64,000 bases of DNA, taken from positions 21,374,731 through 21,438,730 of the forward strand of contig CM056567.1 of NCBI GenBank assembly GCA_029721515.1, written 5' to 3'. The DNA comes from Synanceia verrucosa (lineage: Eukaryota; Chordata; Actinopteri; Perciformes; Synanceiidae). Shown one piece after another: positions 49,850 to 62,351 of the stretch. The first letter of the stretch is position 1, and the number at the start of each line of letters is the position of its first letter. The notes under the pieces are model-generated. The model was not told the DNA's origin. It made no database searches and saw nothing but the letters and a program-made list of their open reading frames with translations. The translations under genes were made by a program, and so were the position numbers.

Positions 49850-51140
49850 ACTGAAAGCGCTTTTACACTACATATCACATTCACTCATTCATACACCATC
49901 AGAGGAAAGTACACATTCATTCATTGATTCACACCACTGGGAGAAATGTGGGGTTAGGTATCTTGCTCAAGGACACCACGGCACATGACTGCTGCCACAG
50001 ATCAAGGTCAAATCATACGTACATCATCTTAATTGTGACAATAACGTTGCTTATCGTACGCAGACAACCCTCAGAGTTACTTAGACCAAATGAGTGTGGT
50101 CCCTGACTAAATCTATCAGTTTCACACCAGATTAGTCGTTGAGGTGATTTGCTGAGTTGTGCAGCAAGAGAGACATTTTAATGTCCCTGTGATCTTTTGT
50201 TCCCTCGTGGCAGGGTCGTACTACTCTGGGTGGCTGGTCACATGTGACCGATTGGGTTGCATTTCCCCAACTGATTATAATTCTACTATTTATTGGCAGG
50301 CCCTGCACCCACTGCAGACCAAGCAACCACTGAAAATTACTGGGAGGACCTGCGTATTCATCACACTTCCCATGAGCAAGTGTGTAAGCAATAATTTTTT
50401 TTTTCATTTAAAAAAAGACGTTTGATCGTTAACTGTGTTGTTAGTTTGCTTGAGTTTTCTGAATGGCGTTCTACTCCATGACCATTACCAGTTTGCCCAA
50501 GCAGAGTTAAAAATTAGGGCGTTAATGTATATAAATCGCGTTAACGCAGATTACTCACATTAACGTGCTAATATGTGCAACAGTAACTCTACGCTAATTT
50601 CAATAGCCCTAGTTTGAACCTCAGCCACAAAAGAGCAATGCTATGTCTTTGACTGCTTTTCCATTAAATACATTATAATTATTATTTTATTTAATTTTTA
50701 GAGTTTAATTTACTCTACTTCATGCTGTTTTTGTTACCAATTAATTTACTTATTGCAGACAGACATATTTAATCAAGATATGGTTTTCAAATCAAGCATG
50801 GCTCTGATGTTCTGGTGGTGTTTACTAATTGTACAACAATTTGAGGGAACATTGCAGAACACAATGCAGATCACACTGATACCAGCAACAGAGCAACAAC
50901 ACCAAAGAACAATACAATTCCACTGCCCCAGTGCATGCTGGTTGTATCTGCCAACAACTCGAATTACATTTGGAAAAAACATATGTATATACATTATAGT
51001 TACATTAGTAACTATATTAATTACATCCTCAAAATATGATAATTAAATTTAAAAAAATAAATTGTTTTCATGATAACCAATGTCATCAGCTAACATGCAG
51101 GTTATATCAAAGGAAGCTATACATTACTTTGTTTTGTTAT
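49850..51140. other. Intergenic spacer, repeat copy and AT-rich sequence
   Basis: 49855-49985 is the partner of 36645-36785. The rest is AT-rich and shows no convincing exon. Minus-strand AATAAA signals at 51142-51147 and 51168-51173 could end the snapin transcript. Confidence 0.4.
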
Positions 51141-51701
51141 GTTTATTATGTTACGTTTCAAAGTTATTTTTATTCAATAATTATCTACATTTCAAATTAA
51201 CCTGACCCAACCCTGCTGCTTAGCCACCAGATCATGCATGTTATTATAGCCGTCACATTATAAGCATGAGTGCAATCAAGTTTAAACCCCCGCAAGTTCC
51301 AGTTTACTAAACTGTAAACTGCAGCTAAGCTAGTGAGATGCTAACTAACAGACCCTCAAACGTCTATCCAGAGAGCCGGGGAGTAGAGGAAGGCATGAAA
51401 ACCGACTGACATTTTTAAGAACAATGTTTCAAGCAGCGAAACTGTTATTTCAACACATCACATTGTGTTGTCTTCTATCCTGCATGCTGAGTGATGTTAC
51501 AATATGTTCAACATCTTGTTCATGGGTATCTATGTAAATAAACAGATGATCTTGTGACGTATAAGGCCAATTCTAGCACTCAGGACTTTTATCAAAGTAG
51601 TGAACAGCTTAATAAATGTCGATGGAAGACTTGTACTCCTCATGTTACAGTTTCTGGTACTGATGTGTCCCTCCCAGTCAGGACAGCTGACAGGAGGACG
51701 T

Positions 51702-53936
51702 TCAGGGTTTGCTGGGGGAGCGGGAGGTGAACACCCCTGAGGCCTCCAGCATGGTCTTTCTTCGGGCCGTCTCCTTGGCCACATTGTGGTTGAGTCGTCT
51801 CAGACGTTCCTGCAGACACAATACTTAGGTTAGCTGGTTGTTTTTCCTGTTTGTGTGACTTGATCTGTTTTCAGACTTGGATTGGTAATTTCTGGGTGGA
51901 TTCTGGTGGTGACAGTGGTATCGTTTTTTTCCCACCAACATTAGTGTACGTATGCTAGTTTTTTTTCTTTCCCATTGCCAGTAGACAAGTTATGATGGTG
52001 CAGAGAAAGAAGGAATTTGTGGCTGGAGTCCCCAAGGTTTTGTTGGAAAAGGGGCAGAAATTAGTTTGTTATCCTGTCCATCTGGGAGTCATGTTTCCAT
52101 CACTGCCGATCAGAGCTGGAAAACGCACACATATCTTGTGTTTTTACCTATTATATGCTTGGCTTCTTGATAAACCTCCATTAGTAGCATTTGCTCTCTG
52201 GCTCTATTCTCCATTTCAGTGTCAGCAGATCACCCTGCCTAAACACAGAACATGCGCTGTGCGTAGGGCCTCATCCTCCATGGAGGACCACAGTTTTGCG
52301 CAAGGGGACGCATTTGCACATATGCGCAATATTACTGAAGAAAAACTTTGTGGCACAGTTTACCTGAGCTGCTACTCATTGGAGGGAATCTGTCTCTGAG
52401 ATTTTTTTCAGCAGCCCTGATTAACATTTATTTATATACTGATAGTCTATAAACTTTAGACAATATATTTAAGCTGTGGCTTCATCAATTTATGTTGTTA
52501 GTGTTGTACTAATAGTAAAAAGGAATAGAATTACTGTATTGATCCCATCCTGGAAATTACGTTGCAGCAACAGCAAGAAATGGAATCAGAACAGAAAAAA
52601 GGATTACTATTTGCAATATGTAGTATGAGAAAGAGGAGCAGCATAAAAAGTATTAAAAAATGATAATACTAGACTTGTGGTGAATATTAAAAGTGGTAGT
52701 AGTAGTATTTGCATTCTAGTGTATAATAATAAATAGTACATAAGTAGTAACAGTAGTATCTAAATTATTATTATTATTGTTATTATTATTATGCTAAGAA
52801 AGGTTGTCAGGTCATTTTGTACCTATGATACATTTGGGATGGGGAGAGGTGGTGGTGGTGGTGGGGGGGAGCAAATAAAATATTGCTTAGGGCCCCAATT
52901 TGTTTCTTTGGTTTCTTTCCCTCAGCCATCAGACTCCTAAACAGCTAACAGGAGTCTGCAACCATGGACTACCTCTGCTTAATATAGCACATATACCAAT
53001 GTTACACTACCTCTTTGCACAGCCCATATTTTTAATTATGTACCTATTTTCTCTTATTCATTCTTACTTTTTTGGGCTCTCCGTTCATTGTGTATGGTAA
53101 AGGAAGTGTTTCACTGAGCAGGGAAACATGTTTCCTTAATATACATATGCCACTGACCTGAGCATTCTGCAGTATGTTGTTTACTAGCACTACTCTACGC
53201 CTTGCATTCAGCAGCTTCTTCACATAGGGGTCCAGGTCTAGAGCCACCTTCTGATGTTCATTTATCCGGCATAACTCTGCAAAGAATTTATATTAAAAAA
53301 CACAACAGATACCACCAAAACAATGGTTAACAAATACATGTTCTGTAATATATAAAGTACATGCAATTTTAAAAGACTAATATGGATTTAACAGACAAGA
53401 GTACATGCAATAAATTACCTGTGGCCAGATTGTCTATATGTTCTCTTAGTTCTACCTGGCTTTCTCTGCAAAGAAGAAAAATCTATCATGAATCCAGGGG
53501 AAGGACATATTGGCTGATGTTTAGTGGAGACAGAACAACAAACATCCACCTAAGTGTGCACACAACATCATGGGGAATGAATGTGACATATCAATCAAAC
53601 AACAAGGCTGCAAACACCTGGCTGATGTATGAATGAATGACTGTATACTAAGAAGAGTCTCAGCTATGAAATAATAAAGACCACCGGGTTGACATATTCC
53701 AGTAAGTCACGAGACAGTCAAGACACTTCCAGGGGCAGCTCGCACAGATGGTAACAGGGGTGAAACAGGCGATGATCAAATGACGACCATGACGGACTCA
53801 ACAAAAAGTGAAAACCTTACCTGACTGAGTGTACATGCAGGTCGAGCTGCTGGATTGCTGGTTTCAGGAGGTCAAGCAGCCCCTCGGCCATTGCATCTTT
53901 GCCAGATGGAGTCGCTACTACAGCCACTGACGCCAT
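51702..53936 (-). CDS. snapin: Snapin, SNARE-associated / BLOC-1 and BORC subunit
   Basis: Small coiled-coil protein, known as a SNAP25 binder and as a shared subunit of the BLOC-1 and BORC complexes that position endosomes and lysosomes. Exons are 53936-53821, 53465-53419, 53276-53158 and 51809-51702. Phases close, giving 129 aa (136 in human). Exon 1: MASVAVVATPSGKDAMAEGL. Exon 2: ESQVELREHIDNLAT. Exon 3: the conserved LDLDPYVKKLLNARRRVVLV. Exon 4: ERLRRLNHNVAKETARRK, then a divergent Ser/Pro tail. The Gly/Ala-rich N-terminus of the mammalian protein is shorter here. It is head-to-head with chtop, as in mammals where the two are also neighbours. Intron 3 (about 1.35 kb) contains a LINE 3'-end-like stretch near 52890-53100. 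Confidence 0.97.
52890..53105 (+). repeat. LINE 3' end-like fragment in snapin intron 3
   Basis: The stretch ctcagccatcagactcctaa and the following T-rich untranslated-looking tail resemble the end of a fish LINE, where a frame ends in the pattern A-I-R-L-L-N. It ends about 50 bp from snapin exon 3. Confidence 0.45.
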
Positions 53937-54980
53937 TTTAGTACAACATCAACAACACTGTTAGTTGTGATGTGATCTTCATGAACGAGCCGATTCTTTG
54001 TAACGAACGAGAAGAGTCGGAGAGCCGTATCTTCGCCAGGGATGAGACTTTATTTTAATGGGGACACCATGCGGCCAATCACATGCGAGGACAGACTAGG
54101 ATCATACCATTATATGAAAAAGGGAAGGGAGACAGACAGTGAATGTGTTGAAATATGTCCGGTACACACAGAGTGACATGGGCTTTTTCGGAGGTGAAAG
54201 TGAAGAAATAAGAAAAAATAAATGAAAATAAGCAGCATCTGGCTGCATTTTAATGATATTGGAAACTGCAAACATGAGTGTGTAAAATTAAAATATCTGT
54301 CAGAGCAGGGTCAACAACAATCCCCCACTGAAGACCTTTATCTAAAGTGTGATGTTCAGACTTTGGGTTTTATTAATTTGATTTGTTTCCTGTGTTCAGT
54401 AATTTGATTCAAATGCTTGACAATAGTAACTGTATATGTTTCTTTTTGTAACAAAAAATACATGACACAAACCATTCAGAATTGCTAAAGTAGGTAAGTA
54501 AAATGCTCTGAGCCGTTTGGGAGCCGTAAGAGCTGCTCTTCTTGGGTATCCTAACCAGAAGAAACCGATCTTAAAAAGAGCAGGACTTCCCATCACTAGC
54601 TAGCCAGACAGACAGGAAGTTACGTTACGTCATGGTGACGTTGCATTTTTAAGGACCTCTCCATTTTAGTCCCGGGGACAACTCACCACAGCTAGCAGCT
54701 CCATTTTAGGGAGACGCGTTGCTAAACTCTGTCCACAGCAGTCTGTATTTGTTTGGAGAGAAAAATCTGAATCCAACTAGAGTTTACTCGTTTCTTGCAG
54801 CGCTTAGGAAGGAAGCATATTATAGATTATATTTAAACACAAATATATAAGGACACCCAGCACGGCGACACCGTGCCGGCAACGTTACCAGCTAACAGTT
54901 AGCTAGCTAGCTAGCTCGCTCCTGAAGCTCATCCTAGCTGGTTGTACGGCATTTCTCGACCGACGCAACATTCAACAAGT
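53937..54980. promoter_or_regulatory. Shared snapin/chtop promoter region with chtop 5' UTR exon
   Basis: The two genes start head to head here. Close to chtop, 54625-54645 holds ttacgtcatggtgacgtt, two CRE/ATF-like half palindromes. A candidate chtop 5' UTR exon ends at 54978 with donor GTAAGA, in a CpG-bearing stretch with tandem agct motifs (about 54901-54917). No TATA box was seen. A hAT-like insertion (53965-54597) sits between the two starts. Confidence 0.6.
53965..54597. mobile_element. hAT-like non-autonomous element in the shared promoter
   Basis: The left subterminal gaacgagccgattctttgta and right aagaaaccgatcttaaaaag are imperfectly inverse. Similar arrangements (gagccgattctt with flanking cccatcac) are typical of a fish hAT group. 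Exact ends and target duplication were not fixed. Confidence 0.55.
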
Positions 54981-55610
54981 AAGAAAATGTTAAAAACTGT
55001 CATTATAAACGAGTGAATTGTAAATGAGCCCCTAAAGCAATTCAACCTCAATAGCTGCATCTAGAGTTGACAAAGTGGGCTTTTTATGTAGGCCCTTATT
55101 GACTTAACCTGCCCAGCTTTGAATTATCAAGTTGAGTTAAAGAATAAGGACTAATGAAAAGCTTTCTCTGTAGTCTGGACTCTAAATGATTTCTTTGAAC
55201 GAAGGTGTTTCTCTGTAGGGTGATTAAATCATTTGTGTCTGCATAGCGAGACGCTCAGTCCTCACCCAGACCATTAAAAGTGTTCATGTCTGTGATGTGT
55301 GATACAAGGACAGACAGCTGGACATGTTGACCCGCTAGTGACCTGTCAAAAACTACCGTACAGAGGCCACCATCTAGTGATAAGTTATTTAGAGAGGAGA
55401 GGAATTATAGCAACCATAGTGTGTTTAAATCACTTCGACTTGACGAAATAACCGCATGATATGCTGTGCATCATTTAAATGATGCAAGTTAAATGTCCTG
55501 TCTGTCCTGTCTTATTGCAGTCTAAATCATGCTTACTCCATGTGGCTACCAGTTGATTGTGTTTTGTTTTCTGTCCCATCTGTTTCCAGGAGCCTGCAAG
55601 CGAAGTCAAT

Positions 55611-58600
55611 ATGAGTGCAGCCTCCTCCCAAAAAGTTGTGCTGAAAAGTACCACCAAAGTGTCCCTAAATGAGCGGTGAGGCGCCACGCACCCTGTCAGC
55701 AGTTAGACACCAGAAGCCAGGGCCAGCCTTGGCTTTTGAAGGTTCTGTTGCTCCTTACTGGAGGCTACTGTTGGGGGACTGGACACGACATGGAGGCTGT
55801 CCTGGCTGTTCCCAGTGTGTGTACTGCTCACTCAACTGTGTTGGCCCTGCCAGAGTTAAATATGATTATATCATGGAGCAGAGAGGGCTTATCCAGGCCA
55901 GATATTTTGCGTGAGCAGTGTACACACACAGACAAGGGAAGAGGATAGTGGTCCTTCTGGGTAAGCCTTGGTAAGCCTATGCTGAACCAGACCACTGTCC
56001 AACAAATGCCCTGGCGCTCCTGCTCCCTGTTACTTAAACAGCACAGTATACGTCAAGTATACACCTATGAAGGGGAGAGGAAGGCTTGAGCTCTCTCAAA
56101 CCAATGGAAATGAAGCACATGCTCCTTTTTCTTCCTGTTCTGTTGTTCTGTCTCCTCTCTGCTCCAAGTCTATCAAAGACCAGGTACCCAGTCCTAGCTT
56201 GGACGTGACAAAGCGCTTCCCTTCCCCCTCCTACCTGTTCTTCTAGACTGAGTCTCTCAGTGGTTGAACTACATGTCACGGTCCATGCTGTAAGTGGCTG
56301 GGTGGCCAGGCACTCCTCATGCCCAGGGCCTCTGCTGCTGCAGCACAAACACACCCCAGCCGCTCAGCTGGAGGCCTGTAAGTGGCAAAATGCGCTCTTT
56401 CTCTGTCACCTCCTCTCTGCTCCTGTTCTCCACTCTGTCCTCGCACTGTGATTCTTCATTTTAGTTTGAGTGAATCATTCTGGATTGTCATATGATTGAG
56501 AGAGAAAATAAGTGCCAACAAAAGGAACATAAGTCTTGCATAACAAAAGAGCCACCACAGTCTTGTGGCTTCATCCATAATATGAGAAATTACTTGATGT
56601 GGAACCCTGCTTCCTCCTCCTCCTGTATATCCCCTGTCCCTTTCTTTTACTTCCTCCCTCTTTTTCCCCTCCCACCTCTAAAGCTTCACTAACATGCTGA
56701 AGAACAAGCAGCCCACTGCGGTAAGCATTCGAGCCACCATGCAACAGCAGCATTTGGCTAGTGCCCGCAATCGCCGACTGGCCCAGCAGATGGAGAATCG
56801 TCCCTCAGTGCAAGCTGCTTTGAATCACAAGCAGGTGAGGCCAAAGACCAGCCCAGTGTTAGTGGACCTTTTTACTTTCCCATGTTGTGAACGGCTGACT
56901 GGCCTGCTGCAATACTGGACAAGCATAAAGCGTTAATAGGAGATGGTGGCAGTAACGTTCTGAGTTTATGGATGGGAACTTGATTACGTGACCCAATCAC
57001 TTGCTTAAAACTTAAGACCAAATTGATCTAGTACAGAAGACAGTGTAAACTGAACTGTAGAACTTCAACCAGCATGAATAAGTATTTTCTATATTTAAAA
57101 TGAAAAGACTGACGGATGAAAAGTTTATCACAAGTATCACATCAAACTGTTCATACAACACACTACATACTCTCTATCCAGCACCAGGCTGTGAAAAGTC
57201 TGTGGCATCCAGCACCATCTGCTCTAGTTGTTAGTCCCTATCCTGGGTCAGCCCCAAAAATGCTTCCCATAATGCAACTCAGTGGTGTCTTTTATTAGAC
57301 TCTGCCTGTATAACTTTTCACAGGTAAAGTAGCTCCAAACATGGTGACATGCTAAATTTATACTATTAAGATACAACTCGACTTTACTCACTTTAGTAAT
57401 GTACTCAATTTGGTTTTTCACTTCAGATAGTATCCCGTCATTGCAGGCGGCGCTCTTCGCTGATCGTCAGAGCAACACTGCTTGATGGTGCTATGACATC
57501 TGGCTCAAGTGAAGACAGTTCAGTAGCTGTTGATGGTAGCTTGGCTATTTAAAACAATGTAGGCATGAATGACTGATCTGACCAAAGAACCTTCTAAATT
57601 CACATTAGATTTAGAAATGAATGATCCAGGAATGTGGTGGAGCCTCTATGTAGTTCGATTTGATTGGTCATTAAATGAATTAACCTTAAAGCACAAATAA
57701 TAGTTTGACATTTCCCACCTTAAAGTTTGTTTAACTTAAACTTCCTAACTATGTCTCTCTGCTCCATGATTATTTGGTCAGTTAATATAGAGTCATACAC
57801 ACTGGCTTTAAGTGAAAATTGTAAATTAGTTGTCAGTAGATTAATTTCCTCTTTAGAACGTTTTAACTGTTAATTGTTTCTATGCTACTTTTTAGAACAT
57901 TTTCTAGTATTAGTATTTCCCTTTCTTTTTTTTTTTTCTTTGTTTATACCGCGTGTAGGCTATGTTGTTATTATTATTATTATATTGTTACATTTTTGTA
58001 CTCAAACAGTTCCTGACTCCCAATCCCGGGCGTTAGGGACTGCTTCATGCTTTCAAATTTAAATTTATGGTTTCCAAATGCAGATTAGTGCAGTTATCAC
58101 AAATTTCATTTCACTGCTGTTGTACATGTACAGCAGTGCAGGGAGTCCAGCTGGAATAACATGAATGTGTTTTAAAAGCTTCTCCAGTACAAACACACTG
58201 CACATTGTTTGGCAGGACTTTACAACTCATGAGAAAAGTGAAGCTGGTTGCCATGAAGAAATGAGTAAAAGTTCTGATTGGCCAGTAAAACAAAGTGAGG
58301 AACTTCATCATTCTTCTTATTTCCATTGAGCCAACATCTCCCTGTTAAAGAATATTTCACTTGAGCTATACAAACAATCATGTGTCTGTGCAGTTGTGAA
58401 TACACTGGTGCTACTGTCTTTTGAACGTAGCCTTGATTGAGCGCCTGTGACCAACATTGGTTTGCCTGATTTCATTTGACTAAATTGAATAACTTGTGTC
58501 AGAGCCTGAAGCAGCGCCTGGGGAAGAGCAACATCCAGGCCAGGCTGGGCCGGCCTGTCGGGGCTCTGATGCGTGGAGGAGCACCTGGACTCAGAGGAGG

Positions 58601-59248
58601 AATGCGAGGGATGACCAGGGGTGGCCTCCGAGGACGAGCCCGAGGAGGAGTAATGAGGGGAGCTCTGTCCCTGAGAGGTACCCACAACTTTAGACCATAT
58701 CTCACCTAGTAACATGGCTCCCACTCCCAGTCACTGCACTGAGTATGACTACTTCTTTGTTTACCAGGGAAGCGAGTGACCTCTACCGGAGGCCCCATGA
58801 GAGGTCGTGGCTCTGCTGGCCGTCTAGCAATGCGTAGAGGAGGCCGTCACCGTGGAGGAGCTCCTGGCAGGGGAGGAGTTCTGACCCGAGGAGCTGCACG
58901 AGGAGGAATTGCGAGAGGTCAGGAGATGGATGCTTTACTTTCTCCATATTGTACTTTTCACTTGATGAACTGAATTATCAAAAACGGGCATTGAGATGAA
59001 TTGTTCACTCTTGCTTATTATTGCTGTGTGTGTGTGGATGGACAGGCCGTGGTGGACTGCGGGGACGTGGTGGTTTTGCTGGTCGCGGCGGCCGTGGACG
59101 TGGACGTGGTCGAGGTGTTGGCCGACCAGCTGTGACCCGTGAACAACTGGACAACCAGCTGGACGCCTACATGTCAAAGACCAAAGGTCACCTGGATGCT
59201 GAGCTGGACGCCTACATGGCCCAGGCTGACCCAGACAGTATGGAGTGA
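55611..59248 (+). CDS. chtop: Chtop, chromatin target of PRMT1 (mRNA export factor)
   Basis: Arginine-methylated nuclear protein; in mammals it is part of the TREX mRNA-export complex. Coding exons are 55611-55675, 56684-56834, 58503-58677, 58768-58917 and 59046-59248. All phases close, giving 247 aa (248 in human). Exon 1: MSAASSQKVVLKSTTKVSLN. Exon 2: the conserved RFTNMLKNKQPT and RNRRLAQQMENRPSVQAAL. Exons 3-5 form the RG/RGG-rich methylation domain. The C-terminus has the UAP56-type binding segment EQLDNQLDAYMSKTKGHLDA. Reading on past the first coding exon into its intron meets TGA at once (CG|G TGA), so retention would stop translation. Mammalian CHTOP is known to control itself by retaining its intron 2. 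Possible polyadenylation signals are ATTAAA at 59969-59974 and AATAAA at 60102-60107. Confidence 0.98.
57817..58082. repeat. Duplicated block, copy in chtop intron
   Basis: About 266 bp in chtop intron 3 (of the mature gene) are repeated at 60346-61011 at high identity (landmark ttagaacgttttaactgtta). This copy is uninterrupted at the site where the other has a SINE (reads ttttgtactcaaacagttcc). Confidence 0.92.
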
Positions 59249-60345
59249 CTGAAGAGCCCTGAAGCAGACACATGTAGAGTCACTGCACTGTCCAGCTGAA
59301 CTCACATCTGCAGTGTAGTTTTTCACCAGATTAGACAGAGTGGTGACAGTCCAGGAGTCTCAGCTTTGGGACAACAAGAAGTCCAGTTACCTGTTGAAAG
59401 TGTTATGACCACCACTCAATTCAGCACCACCCTGCGCCTGCAAACCCCTTTTAAATCTGGAATGACTGTGTGAACGGACCTTTTTTGAAACGTTAACAAA
59501 TCCTGCTGTCCACATCTGTTTTTCTTTTTTTTTTCTTTTTTTTTTTATTAAGTACATAACCTGGGAAAATAATCTTCTGTGGTCTGTAATGGTCAATGAT
59601 CCAGGTGTTTTTGCGTTTACCCCTCTGTTGAAACCAATTTAAGAATTGTTTTTACTCATATTTTAATTGTGATTTTAGCATTAGTGTGCTCACACCTTTC
59701 ACCTTTGGAGATTGACTCGCTGGCTTATCAATGGAAATATTTGCAATGCAAAACTTTTCTAAATTATTTGTTAAAAGAATGTAAGCAACGAGTTTGAAGC
59801 CGAGTATCCATTTATCATTGTTTTGTGTTTAAAAGATGTAGTACTTTGATGTTTTTTGTTCTTCTGCATCATCCACCTGTCAGCGCTCCTCAGTGAACTG
59901 CTGACCTTCTTAACTTGTACTTGAGAGCATTTGTATGACATTATCCAAAGCAAGTGAAAGATGTTTTAATTAAAATGGAAACGGTTTCCCTAATTGTGTC
60001 AGTTGTCTGAATTTAAGTGCCATTGAGTAAAACATGGAGAATTGAAAATCGCATGCATCTCCAGAATGAGGAAAATAATAGTTGCCAGTAATGACTGAGT
60101 CAATAAATGAATTAGCTCAGGGTCCTTCCCCAGTGGCCATGGATAGAGCTTTAAATTCTCTGGGAAATTAGAGATATTCTCGACCTTGTTGACCCCTCAA
60201 TAATGTCCTTAATAGTGCTCCTTTTGCTGTTTTAGTTTAATCATTTTAAAAAAAAATATCTGTGATTCCTAATATCCAGTAATTCACAAAAAAGATTGAG
60301 TTTTGTTTCCAACCACCAGTTTAGGAATATGTGTCAGCAAACTTG
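59249..60345 (+). other. chtop 3' UTR and downstream
   Basis: Non-coding. There is a T-rich patch at 59519-59548. Polyadenylation signals at 59969 and 60102 give a UTR of about 740 or 870 nt. Confidence 0.6.
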
Positions 60346-61011
60346 AAAATTGTAAATTAGTTGTCAGTAGATTGATTTCCTCTTTAGAACGTTTTAACTG
60401 TTAATTGTTTCTATGCCACTTTTTAGAACATTTTCTAGTATTAGTATTTCCCTTTTTTTTCCATTTCTTTTATGTGAATGTTTTGTTTGTTTATACCCCG
60501 TATAGGCTATATTGTTATTATTATATTTTTACATTTTTGTACTCGAGGAGGGCGGCATGGTGGTGTAGTGGTTAGCACTGTCGTCTCACAGCAAGAAGGT
60601 ACTGGGTTCTATTCCCAACCCGAGGCCTTTCTGTGTGGAGTTTGCATGTTCTCCTCATGTCTGTGTGGGTTCTCTCTGGTACTCTGGCTTCCTCCCACCA
60701 TCCAAAAACATGCATGGGGATTAGGTTAATTGGTTAATTTAAATTGACCGTAGGTGTGAATGTGAGTGTGAGTGGTTGTCTGTCTCTATGTGTCCTGTGA
60801 TGAACTGGAGACTTGTCCAGGGTGTACCCTGCCTTTCACCCTAAGACAGCTGGAATAGACTCCAGCCCCCCTGTGACCCTATGAGAGGATAAGAGGTAGA
60901 AAATGGATGGATGGATGGATGTACTCGAGGTCAAACAGTTCCTGAGTCCCAGTTGTGGGCGTTAGGGGCTACTTCATGCTTTTATTTAAATTTATGTTTT
61001 CCAAATACAGA
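60346..61011. repeat. Duplicated block, downstream copy interrupted by a SINE
   Basis: Partner of 57817-58082. Both halves flank the SINE at 60549-60919. Substitutions relative to the intron copy are few. Confidence 0.92.
60549..60919 (+). repeat. Complete tRNA-headed SINE with 11-bp target duplication
   Basis: The head has Pol III boxes (A-like tggtgtagtggttagcac, B-like gggttctattccc). A central domain (acatgcatggggattaggtt) leads to a (GGAT)n tail. It is flanked by tgtactcgagg at 60538-60548 and again at 60920-60930. Three further copies occur at 23768, 31266 and 49127, and a scrap at about 37863-37935. Confidence 0.95.
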
Positions 61012-61570
61012 GGTTGGACTTACATGCAACCGACTGTAATTGGCCAGTTAACAAAAACATCAGCAGGCCAACCACTGCTCATGTATTATTTTGAACTTGT
61101 GATACTCCTTGTGTGTGTTGTGAGTCAGGCGTGTATCTACTGTGACAGACCTAACTGCTAGATCGATTATCAAATCTTAAATTAACTATTCGTTATTCAT
61201 TGTGATTAACTAAGAATATACAGTCAGTGATATGAACTGAAGTAGAGAAAGTCAAATATAAGGTGCACAAAGTCAGAGATATATTCAATATAACATCATG
61301 AAAATATATTCAATTTAACAGGCATATGACTTCATTCAGGAAAGAAATCAGGAAAACAGTTGTTTACAACTTTTTCTTTTATCCAAATTATGTAGCGTAT
61401 CTAAAATATGTATTCATGTAGAGCAGGAGTATTGCTGGGGGTAAAGAAGTTAGTTTTTCATATCCTTAGGTCGATGTTGGATGGATCAGACAGATATCCA
61501 GCGGCACAATTCGTTTGCCGTTCAGATACCCGAGCTGCCTTGAACGCAGCAGTGGCTGTCGAAAAGCGGT
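61012..61570. other. Intergenic spacer before the right-end gene
   Basis: AT-rich. It starts with a short segment resembling the Tc1 end at 2377 (cagaggttggacttacatgc). There is no gene. Confidence 0.4.
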
Positions 61571-61576
61571 TTCAAC

Positions 61577-61625
61577 TGACGTAATTCATCCTATAAAATG
61601 TTTGCGGCAGCTCCAAGGGGCCTCT
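61577..61625 (+). promoter_or_regulatory. TATA-type promoter with CRE-like site and pyrimidine-rich start
   Basis: TGACGTAA (61577-61584) resembles a CRE. TATAAAA at 61592-61598 is followed about 28 nt later by CCTCTTGTTCTC at 61621. That looks like a 5'-terminal oligopyrimidine start, as used by ribosomal-protein and snoRNA host genes. Confidence 0.55.
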
Positions 61626-62351
61626 TGTTCTCGTTTTTTCTTCCGTGGTCGCTCAATTGGAAGCGCACAGGTAAATGAGCCTAATAGAGTTGTTCATTGA
61701 ACAGGCACAGTGTATAGTTGTTCAGTCGACCTCTGTGGATAAGTAACGGTACGATAATGTAGTTTTATTTGGCATGTAAACGATAATTAGCTCACAGTTT
61801 GTACATATGTCTAGAAGGAAATCTGAGTTGAACTCAAAAAGTCTGACCTGTCTTAACCTAAACTATCCAAGGTCAATACCTAACCTCAACTATTCGACAC
61901 CAATGCAGAAATGTTATTGCTTATTTATTCGCGACAGTTTTCCCAACTCGAGGGCTTCCCATTTAACACGGCGGTTTCCACACCACGTTGTCGCTAGCTT
62001 AGAAGCTAGCTGCAGGCTAGCCCCATGCTAACATAGCTAACGGCTTCCTGAATGTGTGACGAGACATGGGAGCTGTTGAGCACAATGGGTTATAATGATG
62101 CATACTCACCACCCTCTAAACAACCACACAGGTTTATTGTGTTAGTGTGCGTTCCTTTTTTATTTTTTTATATAAATGAAAACAGACACTGCAATCTATG
62201 TGGGTGGACTATTGCACAAAGTACACTGAAGGCGTCCACTAATGACTTACCTTTTGGAATCTCACATGTCAAAGATCTAAAGTCTATTTATTTTTAAGAT
62301 TGGGAGCTGTGAATAATAGTCACTGGGTGTCTCCATCGGTCTAGTGGGCCT

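Noticed and set aside
51992..52399. 135-codon plus-strand open frame in snapin intron 3
   Set aside because: No known motif, no splice or promoter context, antisense to a real gene; likely chance.
55669..55914. 81-codon frame in the first chtop coding intron
   Set aside because: Not in the chtop frame and not conserved-looking; the true frame stops at the donor.
56034..56354. 106-codon minus-strand frame in chtop intron
   Set aside because: Low-complexity composition, no splice partners; chance frame.
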